From: Mucilaginibacter sp. L294
GTDB taxonomy: Bacteria; Bacteroidota; Bacteroidia; Sphingobacteriales; Sphingobacteriaceae
Assembly (NCBI RefSeq): GCF_001636615.1
Contig: NZ_LGEK01000010.1
Span: 1-64,000, forward strand
Length of the DNA stretch: 64,000 bases
Reading direction: 5' to 3'
Shown: positions 1 through 9,037 of the stretch, piece by piece
Layout: every line of letters begins with the position of its first letter
How positions within the stretch are numbered: position 1 is the first letter of the stretch
Translations under genes and position numbers: made by a program
The notes under the pieces: model-generated
The model's input: only the letters and a program-made list of their open reading frames with translations
What the model was told of the DNA's origin: nothing
The model's database searches: none

Positions 1-19
1 AGATGTGTATAAGAGACAG
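1..19. other. Tn5/Nextera mosaic-end adapter remnant
   Basis: Bases 1-19 are exactly the 19-bp Tn5 mosaic end used in Nextera tagmentation libraries (AGATGTGTATAAGAGACAG). It lies at the very first base of the window, so it is best read as untrimmed adapter at a contig end. It is not a native transposon: no transposase or second end is present. Confidence 0.93.
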
Positions 20-252
20 GTATGAAATAGTTGATTTATAGGTATTTATTGATTTTAGGCTTGTTCCATTTTGTTTCATTTTTTTATCAAATGGAACACG
101 GTTTTTTTAAGCTGAAAGCTTAATTGCTTCAACTTACTACATGTTTAAATGCCCTGAAATTGACAGCAAAAAACTTGCTGTAATTACCTTATCTGTGTAA
201 CTTTCGCAGCGGGCGAACGTAAACCTGTTTAACTACACTACCAGATAAACTA
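20..252. other. Intergenic leader of the GH97 gene
   Basis: No gene is visible. A near match to the Bacteroidetes -7 box, TAACTTTC (consensus TAnnTTTG, 7 of 8), lies at 198-205, about 48 bp before the GH97 start codon. The segment is AT-rich and may continue leftward beyond the contig break. Confidence 0.35.
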
Positions 253-2190
253 ATGAGTAAATTTTCAAGAATACTTGCGTTAATTTCTTTAACAGGTTGT
301 GCCCTTTTTTCACAGGCTTATGCCCAAACAAGCCCAACTGCGTGGAAGGTTTATTCGCCCGACCACGCGCTTCAAATAAACCTGGAGCTGAATAATGGCA
401 GCTTAAGCTATAAAGTACAGCATAATAATAGCGAGGTGATCCGCCAATCAAAACTGGGCGTGGAAACCACTACCGATAAATTTACCGGCGATTTAAGCTT
501 TGTTAACCAGCTTACCCGCAAAATTAACGAGATCTATACGCTGCCTACGGGTAAGTACCATGTTTACCATGCCACTGCCAACCAGGCAAGCATCACATTT
601 ACCAATAGCGATAAAAACAAGATAACGATAGACCTGCGTGCTTATAACGATGGGGTAGCCTTTCGTTACCGTTTCCCCGATTCGGCTAAAACCTACACGC
701 TTGTAAAAGAGCTTACCGAGTTTGCTGTGCCTGAAGCCGCCGCGTGGATACAGCCTTACGGTAAAGACCCGTCTTACGAAAACGTTTTTACAAATGGCAC
801 CCCGGCAGGTACGGCAGCTAAAGATAGCTCCGGCTGGGCGTTTCCGGCGTTGTTCCATACCAAAAGCCAGTGGCTGTTTATATCAGAAAGCAACACAACG
901 GCCGATAACGCGGCGATGCACCTGCAGCAAAACGCCACTAATGGCGTATATAAAATGGCGTTTCCGTTAGCTGCGGAAGGTTTAGGGCAAGGGAGTTCAT
1001 ACCCGGTAGCCAAAACACCGTTCGCTACTGCCTGGCGCTTAATTATTGCGGGCGAAAGTGCGGGCACGGTGGTGCAATCAAACCTGGTTAACCATTTAGC
1101 ACAGCCAAATGCCATAGGCAATATTTCATGGGTGGAGCCCGGCCGCTCGTCATGGAGCTGGTGGAGCGACCACGCCAGCAGCCGCAACATCACCACCATG
1201 AAACGTTTTGTTGACCTCGCTGCCAAAATGAAATGGGAATACTCACTGGTTGATGCCAACTGGAACATCCCATCAAGCGGGGGGACTATAGAGGACCTTG
1301 TAAAATACGCCAAACAAAAAAATGTAAAGCTTACGCTGTGGTACAACTCCGGCGGGCCGCATAACAACGTTGGCGAACAGCCCCGCGATGTCATGTTTAA
1401 CCCCGATACCCGTAAGCAGGAAATGAAAAAGCTGCACAACTGGGGTGTTAAAGCCATTAAGGTCGATTTTTTTCAGAGCGATAAGCAGAATATCATGAAG
1501 CTGTATACCGACATCCTGAAGGACGCGGCTAAAGAAGAGATTATGGTGATATTCCATGGCAGCACCATGCCGCGCGGCTGGGCGCGCACTTACCCAAATT
1601 TGCTGGCAATGGAATCTGTTAGGGGCGCCGAAAACTATGGCTGGTCGAACGATTTTGCCATGGATGCTGCGGAGTTGAATACCATTTATGTGTTTACCCG
1701 TAATGTAGCCGGTTCAATGGATTATACGCCTGTTACCTTCTCAGATTATAAATGCTGCCCGCATACCACTACAAACGCGCATGAGTTAGCGCTCAGCGTG
1801 ATGTTCGAATCGGGGATGATGCATTTTGCCGATAGCGATTCGTCTTACCTGAGCCAGGATAATGTGGTAAAAGCTTTTCTGAGCAGCGTACCCAATACCT
1901 GGGATGATACCCGCTTTATACAGGGCGAACCTGGTAAAGATGCCATCATTGCCCGCCGTAAAGGCAAAAACTGGTACATAGCCGGTATAAATGGCGAACA
2001 GACGGCTAAAACCTGGACGATATCCCTGCCGTTTTTATACAATAAGGCTGTTTTTAGAGGTACCCTGTTTACAGATGGCACTACGCCGCGCACCATAGCA
2101 CACCGCGAGGTAGTGCACGAAAAAGATGGTAAAGTAACCGTTGGTGTAATGCCGAAAGGCGGGTTTGTTTTAGAGCTGAAACCACAATAG
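253..2190 (+). CDS. Glycoside hydrolase family 97, probable retaining alpha-galactosidase type
   Basis: Secreted or periplasmic alpha-glycosidase of 645 aa. A signal peptide covers about residues 1-24 (cleavage after AYA). An N-terminal beta-sandwich (about 30-290) is followed by a TIM barrel and a C-terminal beta domain, the usual GH97 layout and length. D405 in the IKVDFF motif and E460 in SVRGAE are spaced 55 residues apart, the same spacing as the nucleophile/acid-base pair known from the retaining GH97 alpha-galactosidase BT1871. Inverting SusB-type members use glutamate bases instead. The retaining mechanism is therefore inferred and the exact sugar is not proven. It stands alone on the plus strand with its own terminator at 2213-2241. 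The start ATG gives a clean signal peptide. Confidence 0.9.
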   Translation: MSKFSRILALISLTGCALFSQAYAQTSPTAWKVYSPDHALQINLELNNGSLSYKVQHNNSEVIRQSKLGVETTTDKFTGDLSFVNQLTRKINEIYTLPTGKYHVYHATANQASITFTNSDKNKITIDLRAYNDGVAFRYRFPDSAKTYTLVKELTEFAVPEAAAWIQPYGKDPSYENVFTNGTPAGTAAKDSSGWAFPALFHTKSQWLFISESNTTADNAAMHLQQNATNGVYKMAFPLAAEGLGQGSSYPVAKTPFATAWRLIIAGESAGTVVQSNLVNHLAQPNAIGNISWVEPGRSSWSWWSDHASSRNITTMKRFVDLAAKMKWEYSLVDANWNIPSSGGTIEDLVKYAKQKNVKLTLWYNSGGPHNNVGEQPRDVMFNPDTRKQEMKKLHNWGVKAIKVDFFQSDKQNIMKLYTDILKDAAKEEIMVIFHGSTMPRGWARTYPNLLAMESVRGAENYGWSNDFAMDAAELNTIYVFTRNVAGSMDYTPVTFSDYKCCPHTTTNAHELALSVMFESGMMHFADSDSSYLSQDNVVKAFLSSVPNTWDDTRFIQGEPGKDAIIARRKGKNWYIAGINGEQTAKTWTISLPFLYNKAVFRGTLFTDGTTPRTIAHREVVHEKDGKVTVGVMPKGGFVLELKPQ

Positions 2191-2212
2191 TTACCTCATA
2201 ATCCCGGTATGT

Positions 2213-2241
2213 AGCCTGTACAGTAATGTGCAGGCTTTTTT
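2213..2241 (+). terminator. Rho-independent terminator after GH97
   Basis: A 10-bp stem (2213-2222 with 2227-2236, one G-U pair) with loop GTAA is followed directly by five T's. It lies 23 bp after the GH97 stop codon. Confidence 0.85.
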
Positions 2242-2361
2242 ATGATGAGTTTATCTGGACTAAATCGTTTATATTTATTGGACTATATATCCCATCCGCA
2301 GAATTATAAAATTTGATTATCACCAAAGCGGTGTTTATTTTAACATTTAAACCCTACCAAA

Positions 2362-2790
2362 ATGCCCGTTTCAGAAATTGTATACCAGCGCGAACTAACG
2401 CTTAACGCGGATGAATTTATTGATGTATTAAACCGCAGTACCCTTGGTGAGCGCCGCCCCGTTGATGATGCCGAACGCATTAAAGATATGCTGCAAAACG
2501 CCAACCTGATAGTAACCGCCCGTATAGATGGTAAACTGGTAGGTATATCGCGCGCGCTTACAGATTTTGCTTTTTGTACCTACCTATCAGACCTGGCAGT
2601 TGATCAGGCTTATCAAAAAATGGGTATCGGCGTACGCCTGATAGCCGAAACCAAAAGGCAATCGCCAAAGGCAAAACTGATATTGCTTGCCGCGCCTGCT
2701 GCTGTAAACTATTACCCCAAAACCGGTATGACACAGTTTAGCCATTGCTTTTTGCTTGATGATGTAAATGATCTTAAGCTGAAAGAATAG
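2362..2790 (+). CDS. GNAT-family N-acetyltransferase
   Basis: A 142-aa cytoplasmic protein with the GNAT core. It has a beta4 strand (LSDLAVDQAYQKMGIG), then the acetyl-CoA loop Q-K-M-G-I-G-x-x-L (pattern Q/RxxGxG/A), and a later segment with YYPKTGM near the end, as in small GNAT enzymes. The acceptor substrate cannot be told from sequence. It follows the GH97 terminator and is followed by an intergenic palindromic repeat, so it is probably monocistronic. Confidence 0.85.
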   Translation: MPVSEIVYQRELTLNADEFIDVLNRSTLGERRPVDDAERIKDMLQNANLIVTARIDGKLVGISRALTDFAFCTYLSDLAVDQAYQKMGIGVRLIAETKRQSPKAKLILLAAPAAVNYYPKTGMTQFSHCFLLDDVNDLKLKE

Positions 2791-2807
2791 TAGCTGGGTT
2801 ATGATCC

Positions 2808-2924
2808 GCTACCGCAAGCGTCCCGCTTGTGGATTTAGGACGGTAATGAATAAGCTGAATTTTACATAACGCGATGCAACAAGTTTACCAGGCATACGGC
2901 CACAAGCGGGGCGCTTGCGGTAGC
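2808..2924. repeat. REP/BIME-like inverted repeat
   Basis: Two 25-nt arms (2808-2832 and 2900-2924) are inverted copies of each other with one mismatch, separated by 67 nt. Each arm is itself an imperfect palindrome (CCGCAAGCG / CGCTTGTGG). This fits a bacterial REP-pair or miniature inverted-repeat element. No coding sequence lies inside. Confidence 0.7.
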
Positions 2925-2996
2925 AAATGTATATAGTGCCGTTATTTGCAGAAAAACAAAATAATGGCGTAACTTAATTGCCTCAACCAATTATAC

Positions 2997-5162
2997 ATGA
3001 GGAAAATACCTGCCGGATCAATATTAATGGCCGCGCTTGCCATACTTGCCTTTGGCTGTACCCAAAAAAAGGATTACAAGAGCTGGCCGCAGTACAAAGG
3101 CTCAAACGAGAATATCCATTACTCGTCATTAAACGAGGTTGATACCGGCAATGTTAAGCAGTTGCAGGTTGCCTGGACATACCACACCCGCGATGCCGAT
3201 TCGGTAAACCATTCGCAGATCCAGTGTAACCCTATCGTGATTGATGGGGTGATGTACGGCACCACACCAAAAATGAAGCTGTTTGCCATTGATGCGGCCA
3301 CAGGGCAGGAGAAATGGCAGTTTAACCCCTTCGATTCGCTGGCTAAAGATAAGCGCATGTTTTTTATCATGAACAATTCAAGGGGCGTGGCCTACTGGGG
3401 CGATGGTGATGACAAGCGTGTATTTTACGCTGCCGGGCCTTATTTGTATTGCATTAATGCCACTACGGGTAAAACGGTTAACAGCTTTGGCGATAAGGGC
3501 AAACTGGACCTGCATGATGGCCTTGGCCGTGATGTTGCCGATCTGTTTGTTACCGCAAGCTCGCCACCCATTGTATATGGCGATATCATGATCATGGGCA
3601 CACGTGTGGACGAAGGGTCGCATGCGGCGCCGGGGCACATCCGTGCTTACAATGTGCGTACCGGGAAACAGCTTTGGATCTTCCATACTATCCCGCATCC
3701 GGGAGAGCCGGGTTACGAAACATGGGAGGACCCCAACGCCTATAAGTTTATTGGTGGCGCAAATGTTTGGAGCGGTTTCAGTTTAGATGAAAAGCGCGGT
3801 ATAGTGTACGGCTGCACCGGCTCTGCCAGTTATGATTGGTATGGCGGCAACCGTTTGGGTAATAACCTTTATGCCGATTGCCTGCTGGCGCTTGATGCCA
3901 AAACCGGGAAACTGATATGGCATTTCCAGGATATCCATCACGATGTTTGGGACAAGGATATCCCATCGGCACCGGCGCTGGTTACTATTAAAAAAAACGG
4001 GAAGGATATAGAAGCTGTGGCTATCACCACCAAAACAGGATTTATATTCACCTTTGACAGGCTTACCGGAAAACCTGTTTATGATATTGTAGAAAAACCG
4101 GTACCTACTCATACCGACCTGGCGGGTGAAAAGCTTTCTAAAACGCAGCCGTACCCAACCCTGCCTGCACCTTTCATGAGCCAGCGTTTTAAGGAGAGCG
4201 ATATCAACCCGTACCTGCCCGATTCATCGAAACAGCAGGTGTTAAAAGCGTTCAGGAGTTACAAGACCGATCATATGTTTAATTCCATATCCTTACAGGG
4301 TACGGTAGTATATCCGGGTTTAGATGGTGGTGCAGAATGGGGAGGCCCGTCTTACGATCCTGAAAGCGGAATTTTGTATGTTAATGCCAATCAAATGGCC
4401 TGGATAATACAAGCTATCCCCTTAAATAATAAGGAAGCGGCTAACGAAACTAACTTACAGGCCGGCCAGCGGTTGTTTAAAGCCAACTGCATGACCTGCC
4501 ACGGTGCCGACCGTAAAGGGTCGGGCACATTCCCATCGCTTATTAACATCGAAAGGAAATATAAACCGGCATCGTTCGATACTTTATTGCAGGCGGGCAG
4601 GCGTATGATGCCCGCATTCAGGCAGTTAAAACCTGTTGAACGTGCGGCTATCGCATCGTATATTTTAAACATCAGCGCAGAACAGCCCAAGCCGTTTATA
4701 AATGCTGATAGCCATAAAGATGATGTGTTTAAAGTGCCATACGCTATAGTAGGCTATAATAAATTCCTGAGTAAAGAAGGCTACCCGGCAATTGCACCAC
4801 CATGGGGGACGTTGAACGCCATTAACCTGAATACCGGTAAACTGGTTTGGAAAACAACCCTGGGTAATGATCCGGAGTTTCCGCATGGCAAAGAGGATTC
4901 TGGTACCGAAAATTATGGCGCATCAGTAATAACCAAAGGCGGGTTGCTGTTTATTGCCGCTACAAAGGATGGCAAATTCAGGGCGTTCAATAAAAAGACC
5001 GGCAAGTTGCTTTGGGAAGTTACGCTGCCTGCGCCGGCTTATGCCACGCCATCAGTCTACGAGCTAAATGGCAAACAGTATATTGTAATAGCCTGCGGCG
5101 GCGGTAAAATGAACACCCGGTCGGGCGATAGCTATGTGGCTTTCGCGCTGCCATCAAAGTAA
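2997..5162 (+). CDS. PQQ-dependent dehydrogenase with inserted cytochrome c domain (lipoprotein)
   Basis: A 721-aa quinoprotein. The lipobox AFGC at residues 18-21 predicts a membrane-anchored periplasmic lipoprotein. PQQ beta-propeller repeats run through residues about 30-460 (several GQ/GK-x-x-W-x-F and TGKLIWHF motifs) and resume at about 600-720 (TGKLVWKT, TGKLLWEV). A mono-heme cytochrome c domain is inserted between them at about 480-575, with heme motif C498-M-T-C501-H502 and a candidate distal ligand Met in RRMMPAF. The known role of such proteins is to oxidise a sugar or alcohol and pass electrons through heme to the respiratory chain. The substrate cannot be assigned. No PQQ synthesis genes are seen in the window. 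Confidence 0.88.
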   Translation: MRKIPAGSILMAALAILAFGCTQKKDYKSWPQYKGSNENIHYSSLNEVDTGNVKQLQVAWTYHTRDADSVNHSQIQCNPIVIDGVMYGTTPKMKLFAIDAATGQEKWQFNPFDSLAKDKRMFFIMNNSRGVAYWGDGDDKRVFYAAGPYLYCINATTGKTVNSFGDKGKLDLHDGLGRDVADLFVTASSPPIVYGDIMIMGTRVDEGSHAAPGHIRAYNVRTGKQLWIFHTIPHPGEPGYETWEDPNAYKFIGGANVWSGFSLDEKRGIVYGCTGSASYDWYGGNRLGNNLYADCLLALDAKTGKLIWHFQDIHHDVWDKDIPSAPALVTIKKNGKDIEAVAITTKTGFIFTFDRLTGKPVYDIVEKPVPTHTDLAGEKLSKTQPYPTLPAPFMSQRFKESDINPYLPDSSKQQVLKAFRSYKTDHMFNSISLQGTVVYPGLDGGAEWGGPSYDPESGILYVNANQMAWIIQAIPLNNKEAANETNLQAGQRLFKANCMTCHGADRKGSGTFPSLINIERKYKPASFDTLLQAGRRMMPAFRQLKPVERAAIASYILNISAEQPKPFINADSHKDDVFKVPYAIVGYNKFLSKEGYPAIAPPWGTLNAINLNTGKLVWKTTLGNDPEFPHGKEDSGTENYGASVITKGGLLFIAATKDGKFRAFNKKTGKLLWEVTLPAPAYATPSVYELNGKQYIVIACGGGKMNTRSGDSYVAFALPSK

Positions 5163-5164
5163 GC

Positions 5165-6889
5165 TTATTTTATGGTGATGGATGTTGCCGGTAAAATCAA
5201 TTTATCTTCAAAGCCATCTAAAGTAATTTCAACCGGTTGTTCGCTAAAGTTGATGATGAAGTGGAGTTTATTGCCCGCTTTATTTTCTACTACTAAAGCA
5301 TCAACGTTTAAAGGGTTGTTGCTCCATAATTCGCAAATGTGAACCGGTTTAAAGGCTTTAAGCTTTTTTAGGTAGTCGTAAACCGGGTAGGGCGTTTCCT
5401 TATCCATCAGGCCATCTTTGCCCGTGGTATCAAAATAGGTTAGCGATGCAGCATTCGCCAGGTATTTGATGCTCAGCAACGTCCAGGCGGCGGTAAAAAG
5501 CGACGATTGCCTTGCATCGTGCTTTAGTTTAAGTACCCGCCTTGACCTGAGTGTAACAGGCGATACATATACCGGTACGCCGGGGTTAATGGCATTAGCT
5601 TTAATAATGGTATAGGGTTGTGCCTGCAGGTTTTCAATCAGGGTACGGGTATCATTTGCATGTACCTGCGGGTTTAGGCTGTAACTCACAAAATCCATAG
5701 CCATGCCTGTTAATGGCTGGCGGTTCCATTCGGTAAAATAACCATCGGTGCCCGCACCTATTTTTATCCCCGGGAAGATCCACTTAAGCAGGGGGTAAGC
5801 TCTGTTCATGGTTTCGGCGCTGGTTGTTTTGCGCCCCTCATCCAATATTAAAATATCCTCAACCAGATTGATATAACTCTTTTCAAATACGCTGATCAAT
5901 TCCTGGAGTTGCAGGTCGAGATCAGTAAAAAAAACAGCAATACTGAGGCAGGTTTTTAAACCGGTTGCCTCGGCCGCGGCTTGTTTAAGTAATTTTCGCC
6001 AATCGGTATCAAAGCGGATCTCTATCCGGTAGGTATCAAAAGGCAGCTGCTTTAGTAAAGCGGTTTGTTGTGTGTTTAGCTTTTTATCAGCGGTTTTGTT
6101 GTACCCTATACGGGGTAGTTTAACCTTATTGCCGTTTACTACCAGGTGAGTATCATTTATGCCGATAGCAGGTTTACCCGTAACATCAACCTTAAGTGTT
6201 AACGTATGTGTAACCGTATCTCCGATGTTTACTTCTACCGGGAGTGAGCTGTCGGGTGGTGTGTTGTAAGTTTTGTAAGAGTTATCCGCCCAATTGCGCT
6301 GATCCTCGGTTTCAAATGGGTCGCCTTCAAATTGCAGGGTTGCTGTACAGTTTTCGGCAGGCTGCCATTGCATTTGTGCTACGTTTTTAAACAACTCAGT
6401 GGGGCTTATCTGCGCCGGGAATTGAAGGGTTTTATTATTGCCTTCAGCATCGGTAACAACGCAGGGCTTAGCCATACACTCGTGGATGGGGTGCAGCAGG
6501 CATACACCAATACGGTTGCGGCTAAACTTGCTTAATGCAACGCCTTTAAAAGTAAAGCGGATGGTGTTGTTTTTACCCGTGATGATGAGGGTTGATTTAT
6601 ATTTTACACTACCCATAGTGTATAGGGCGGTGCAGGTAACAGAAAACATATCCTGTTGTACATCAATACTTTCTTTTGTTATTTTATAAGGGATGGTTGT
6701 CCAGCTGTTATCGCGTATAGCGATGTATATGGTGCGGATAATTTCGGTATCACCTACTTTTATATAGCGCAATTTACCATTTTCGTACAGGCATGACAAA
6801 GCCCCTGACTGCAATACTACAGACGCGGGCAATGGCTGGTTAGTGCCAAAGTAATTAGGGGTGGGGTTCATTAATTGTGAAATCGGCAT
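5165..6889 (-). CDS. D-apionate lactonase-like hypothetical protein
   Basis: A 574-aa protein without a signal peptide, so probably cytoplasmic. Visible parts are an N-terminal beta-rich domain, the motif EGDPFETEDQRNWADNSYKTY-like stretch (about residues 208-229), a middle alpha/beta region resembling a TIM barrel, and a C-terminal beta domain (FIINFSEQPVEI). The EDQRNW...KTY signature resembles the family that contains D-apionate lactonase (ApnL) of apiose catabolism. I recall this from memory and could not align it. No other apiose genes are next to it. It ends 2 bp from the stop of the convergent PQQ gene. Function is uncertain. Confidence 0.5.
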   Translation of the reverse strand: MPISQLMNPTPNYFGTNQPLPASVVLQSGALSCLYENGKLRYIKVGDTEIIRTIYIAIRDNSWTTIPYKITKESIDVQQDMFSVTCTALYTMGSVKYKSTLIITGKNNTIRFTFKGVALSKFSRNRIGVCLLHPIHECMAKPCVVTDAEGNNKTLQFPAQISPTELFKNVAQMQWQPAENCTATLQFEGDPFETEDQRNWADNSYKTYNTPPDSSLPVEVNIGDTVTHTLTLKVDVTGKPAIGINDTHLVVNGNKVKLPRIGYNKTADKKLNTQQTALLKQLPFDTYRIEIRFDTDWRKLLKQAAAEATGLKTCLSIAVFFTDLDLQLQELISVFEKSYINLVEDILILDEGRKTTSAETMNRAYPLLKWIFPGIKIGAGTDGYFTEWNRQPLTGMAMDFVSYSLNPQVHANDTRTLIENLQAQPYTIIKANAINPGVPVYVSPVTLRSRRVLKLKHDARQSSLFTAAWTLLSIKYLANAASLTYFDTTGKDGLMDKETPYPVYDYLKKLKAFKPVHICELWSNNPLNVDALVVENKAGNKLHFIINFSEQPVEITLDGFEDKLILPATSITIK

Positions 6890-7197
6890 TTACTGTCAAT
6901 AACGGTGTATCTGTAGTGATATTTTAACCGGTGAAATAAATATCCGCTTAACGTCACTGCCTGATACACTGCGTGTTTGACGATGTAAATAAAAACATAA
7001 TTGCGCAGCTATGGAAATGAATTGATATGTTTCTTAAACAGAAATGTTGTATTTTTTTGTAATGATGCTTCTGTAAATATGTGCGAAGAAAACATAATAA
7101 ATAAATGAGCGTTTTAACAAAGTAAATTGAGCTTTACAACAAAGTACAGGACTTCCCGGCGCGCTACCTTTGTCTTAAACAATTAACAATTAAAACA
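6890..7197. other. Divergent intergenic region between the lactonase-like gene and the SDR
   Basis: A 308-bp AT-rich region that must hold promoters for both flanking genes. Only one clear element was found, the TACCTTTG -7 box at 7165-7172. No ORF or RNA gene was recognised. Confidence 0.5.
7165..7172 (+). promoter_or_regulatory. -7 promoter element of the SDR gene
   Basis: TACCTTTG matches the Bacteroidetes -7 consensus TAnnTTTG exactly and lies 25 bp before the SDR start codon. No good -33 TTTG is seen at the usual distance. Confidence 0.5.
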
Positions 7198-8082
7198 ATG
7201 ACAAAAGTTTGGTTTATAACAGGCAGCTCACGCGGATTGGGGCGCAGCCTTACAGAAGCAGTGCTTGCCACCGGCGATAAAGTAGCGGCAACAGCCCGCA
7301 ATACCGATAGTTTAACAGACCTGGCAGCCCAATACCCCGGCCAGGTTTACCCGGTAAAATTAGATGTAACCGATTACGTGCAGGTGCATAAGGCCATTGC
7401 CGATACCGTTGCCCACTTTGGCAAAATTGATGTATTGGTAAACAATGCCGGTTTTGGCATTACCGGCGCGGTTGAAGCCTATACAGATGAGCAGGTGCGC
7501 AGTCAGTTAGAAACAAACCTGTACGCGCCGATAGAAATAACCCGTGCTGTATTGCCTTATATGCGTAAACAACGCAGCGGCCATATTTTGCAAATAAGCT
7601 CGATAGGCGGCAGGGTAGGCAGTGGCGGGGTAAGTATTTACCAGGCGGCTAAATTTGGGCTGGGTGGGTTTAGCGAAGGTTTGGCTGTTGAGGTAGCGCC
7701 CCTGGGTATAAAAATAACCAGTATTGAGCCGGGTGGTTTCCGTACCGACTGGGCAGGCGATTCGATGACCTATGCGCAGCATGTTGAAGGGTACGAAACT
7801 ACGGTTGATGCCCGTATCAAAGCATTTAAAAGCGCCTCATTTAAACCCATTGGCGACCCGGATAAAGCTGCCAAAGTAATGATCGATATAGTAAACAACC
7901 CTGAGCCTCCGTTGCATTTATTGCTGGGTAGTGAAGCCGTAGCTATCGTAAAACATTCTGAAGCGGCTAAGCTTAGGGAACTGCAGAAATGGGAAAGCAT
8001 CAGCACCTCTACCGATGCCGATGATGCCGAAAACTTCCTGGAAACCGAGCACGGTAAAAGATATTTGAATTTGAAAAAGTAA
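7198..8082 (+). CDS. SDR-family NAD(P)-dependent oxidoreductase
   Basis: A 294-aa classical short-chain dehydrogenase. The Rossmann motif TGSSRGLG (residues 8-15), NNAGFG, a catalytic Ser in the ISSIGG segment and the YxxxK active site (YQAAK) are all present. SDR enzymes use NAD(P)H to reduce or oxidise carbonyl/alcohol groups; the substrate here is unknown. An arginine-like cofactor contact after beta2 (TARNTD) hints at NADP(H). An AraC regulator follows on the same strand 76 bp later, a common pairing in Sphingobacteriaceae, and may control it. Confidence 0.92.
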   Translation: MTKVWFITGSSRGLGRSLTEAVLATGDKVAATARNTDSLTDLAAQYPGQVYPVKLDVTDYVQVHKAIADTVAHFGKIDVLVNNAGFGITGAVEAYTDEQVRSQLETNLYAPIEITRAVLPYMRKQRSGHILQISSIGGRVGSGGVSIYQAAKFGLGGFSEGLAVEVAPLGIKITSIEPGGFRTDWAGDSMTYAQHVEGYETTVDARIKAFKSASFKPIGDPDKAAKVMIDIVNNPEPPLHLLLGSEAVAIVKHSEAAKLRELQKWESISTSTDADDAENFLETEHGKRYLNLKK

Positions 8083-8086
8083 ATTT

Positions 8087-8150
8087 GGTGAATGGTTGAT
8101 TGGAAGAGCGGTTAATAACTACTCATCCAATTGACCGCTCACTATTCACC
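8087..8150. repeat. Nested inverted repeat between SDR and araC genes
   Basis: GGTGAAT (8087-8093) pairs with ATTCACC (8144-8150), and inside it GAGCGGT (8106-8112) pairs with ACCGCTC (8134-8140). It fills almost the whole gap. It could act as a terminator-like or mRNA-processing structure, or be a dispersed intergenic repeat. Confidence 0.5.
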
Positions 8151-8158
8151 AAAAAACA

Positions 8159-8965
8159 ATGCCCGGTAAAACCACCATATCCGAAAAACCCAAAATAGCT
8201 TACTCGTGCTATTTTACCCGCAACAGGGAGGGCGAGCAGTTTGTGCCCGAGCATGTGTTCAGCTACCAGGTTTCGGGTGTGTTTACTATGACCGCAGGCG
8301 AGCAGCAATTGGTTTTTAACGAGGGCGATTTCAGGTTCATCAGGCGTAACCAATTGGTGAAGTTTATTAAACAACCACCGCCAAACGGCGAGTTTAAATC
8401 GGTATCGGTTTATCTCGACCAGGAAACGCTGCGCAAGTTTAGTATGGAATACGGTTATAAAGCCGCCGGGCATTATAATGGTGATGCTGTTATCCGGCTA
8501 AAACATGATGGCCTGTACAAAAGCTTTATGCAATCATTACTGCCATACCAGCAGGATAATATTGTGATGAGTGATAAACTGCAGGACCTGAAACTGCGCG
8601 AGGCTATACTGCTATTATTGCAAACCCAGCCCGAACTGAAGGACATACTTTTTGATTTTAGCGAACCCGGCAAAATAGACCTGGAAGGTTTTATGGAAAA
8701 GAATTTTCATTTTAATGTACAGCTAAAAAGATTTGCCTACCTCACCGGCCGCAGCCTGGCTACCTTTAAGCGCGATTTTGAGAAGATCTTTAACATTACG
8801 CCCAACCGGTGGTTACAGCAGCGCAGATTACAGGAGGCGCATTATTTGATCAAAGAGCAGGGTAAATCTGCCTCAGATGTTTACCTGGAACTGGGCTTTG
8901 AGGACCTGTCGCACTTTTCATTCGCGTTTAAGAACAAATACGGTGTGGCGCCATCAAAATTATAG
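8159..8965 (+). CDS. AraC-family transcriptional regulator
   Basis: A 268-aa protein with an N-terminal AraC-type sensing region (cupin-like, about 1-120) and a C-terminal double helix-turn-helix domain (about 175-268). The DNA-binding part shows LKRFAYLTGRSLATFKRDF (first HTH) and ASDVYLELGFEDLSHFSFAFKNKYGVAPS (second HTH with the GF-x-DxSxFxxxFKxxxGxxPS family signature). It is likely to respond to a small molecule and to regulate the SDR just upstream. The start ATG follows a palindromic spacer. Confidence 0.9.
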   Translation: MPGKTTISEKPKIAYSCYFTRNREGEQFVPEHVFSYQVSGVFTMTAGEQQLVFNEGDFRFIRRNQLVKFIKQPPPNGEFKSVSVYLDQETLRKFSMEYGYKAAGHYNGDAVIRLKHDGLYKSFMQSLLPYQQDNIVMSDKLQDLKLREAILLLLQTQPELKDILFDFSEPGKIDLEGFMEKNFHFNVQLKRFAYLTGRSLATFKRDFEKIFNITPNRWLQQRRLQEAHYLIKEQGKSASDVYLELGFEDLSHFSFAFKNKYGVAPSKL

Positions 8966-9037
8966 GGATAAGTATATTTTTTGTCTCTATTGAACGTTAA
9001 TAATACGTACATTTAATATAACCAAATTGTTAAGCCC

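Noticed and set aside
774..1457. 227-codon minus-strand ORF inside GH97
   Set aside because: Antisense to a gene with intact catalytic motifs and signal peptide; no domain signs of its own.
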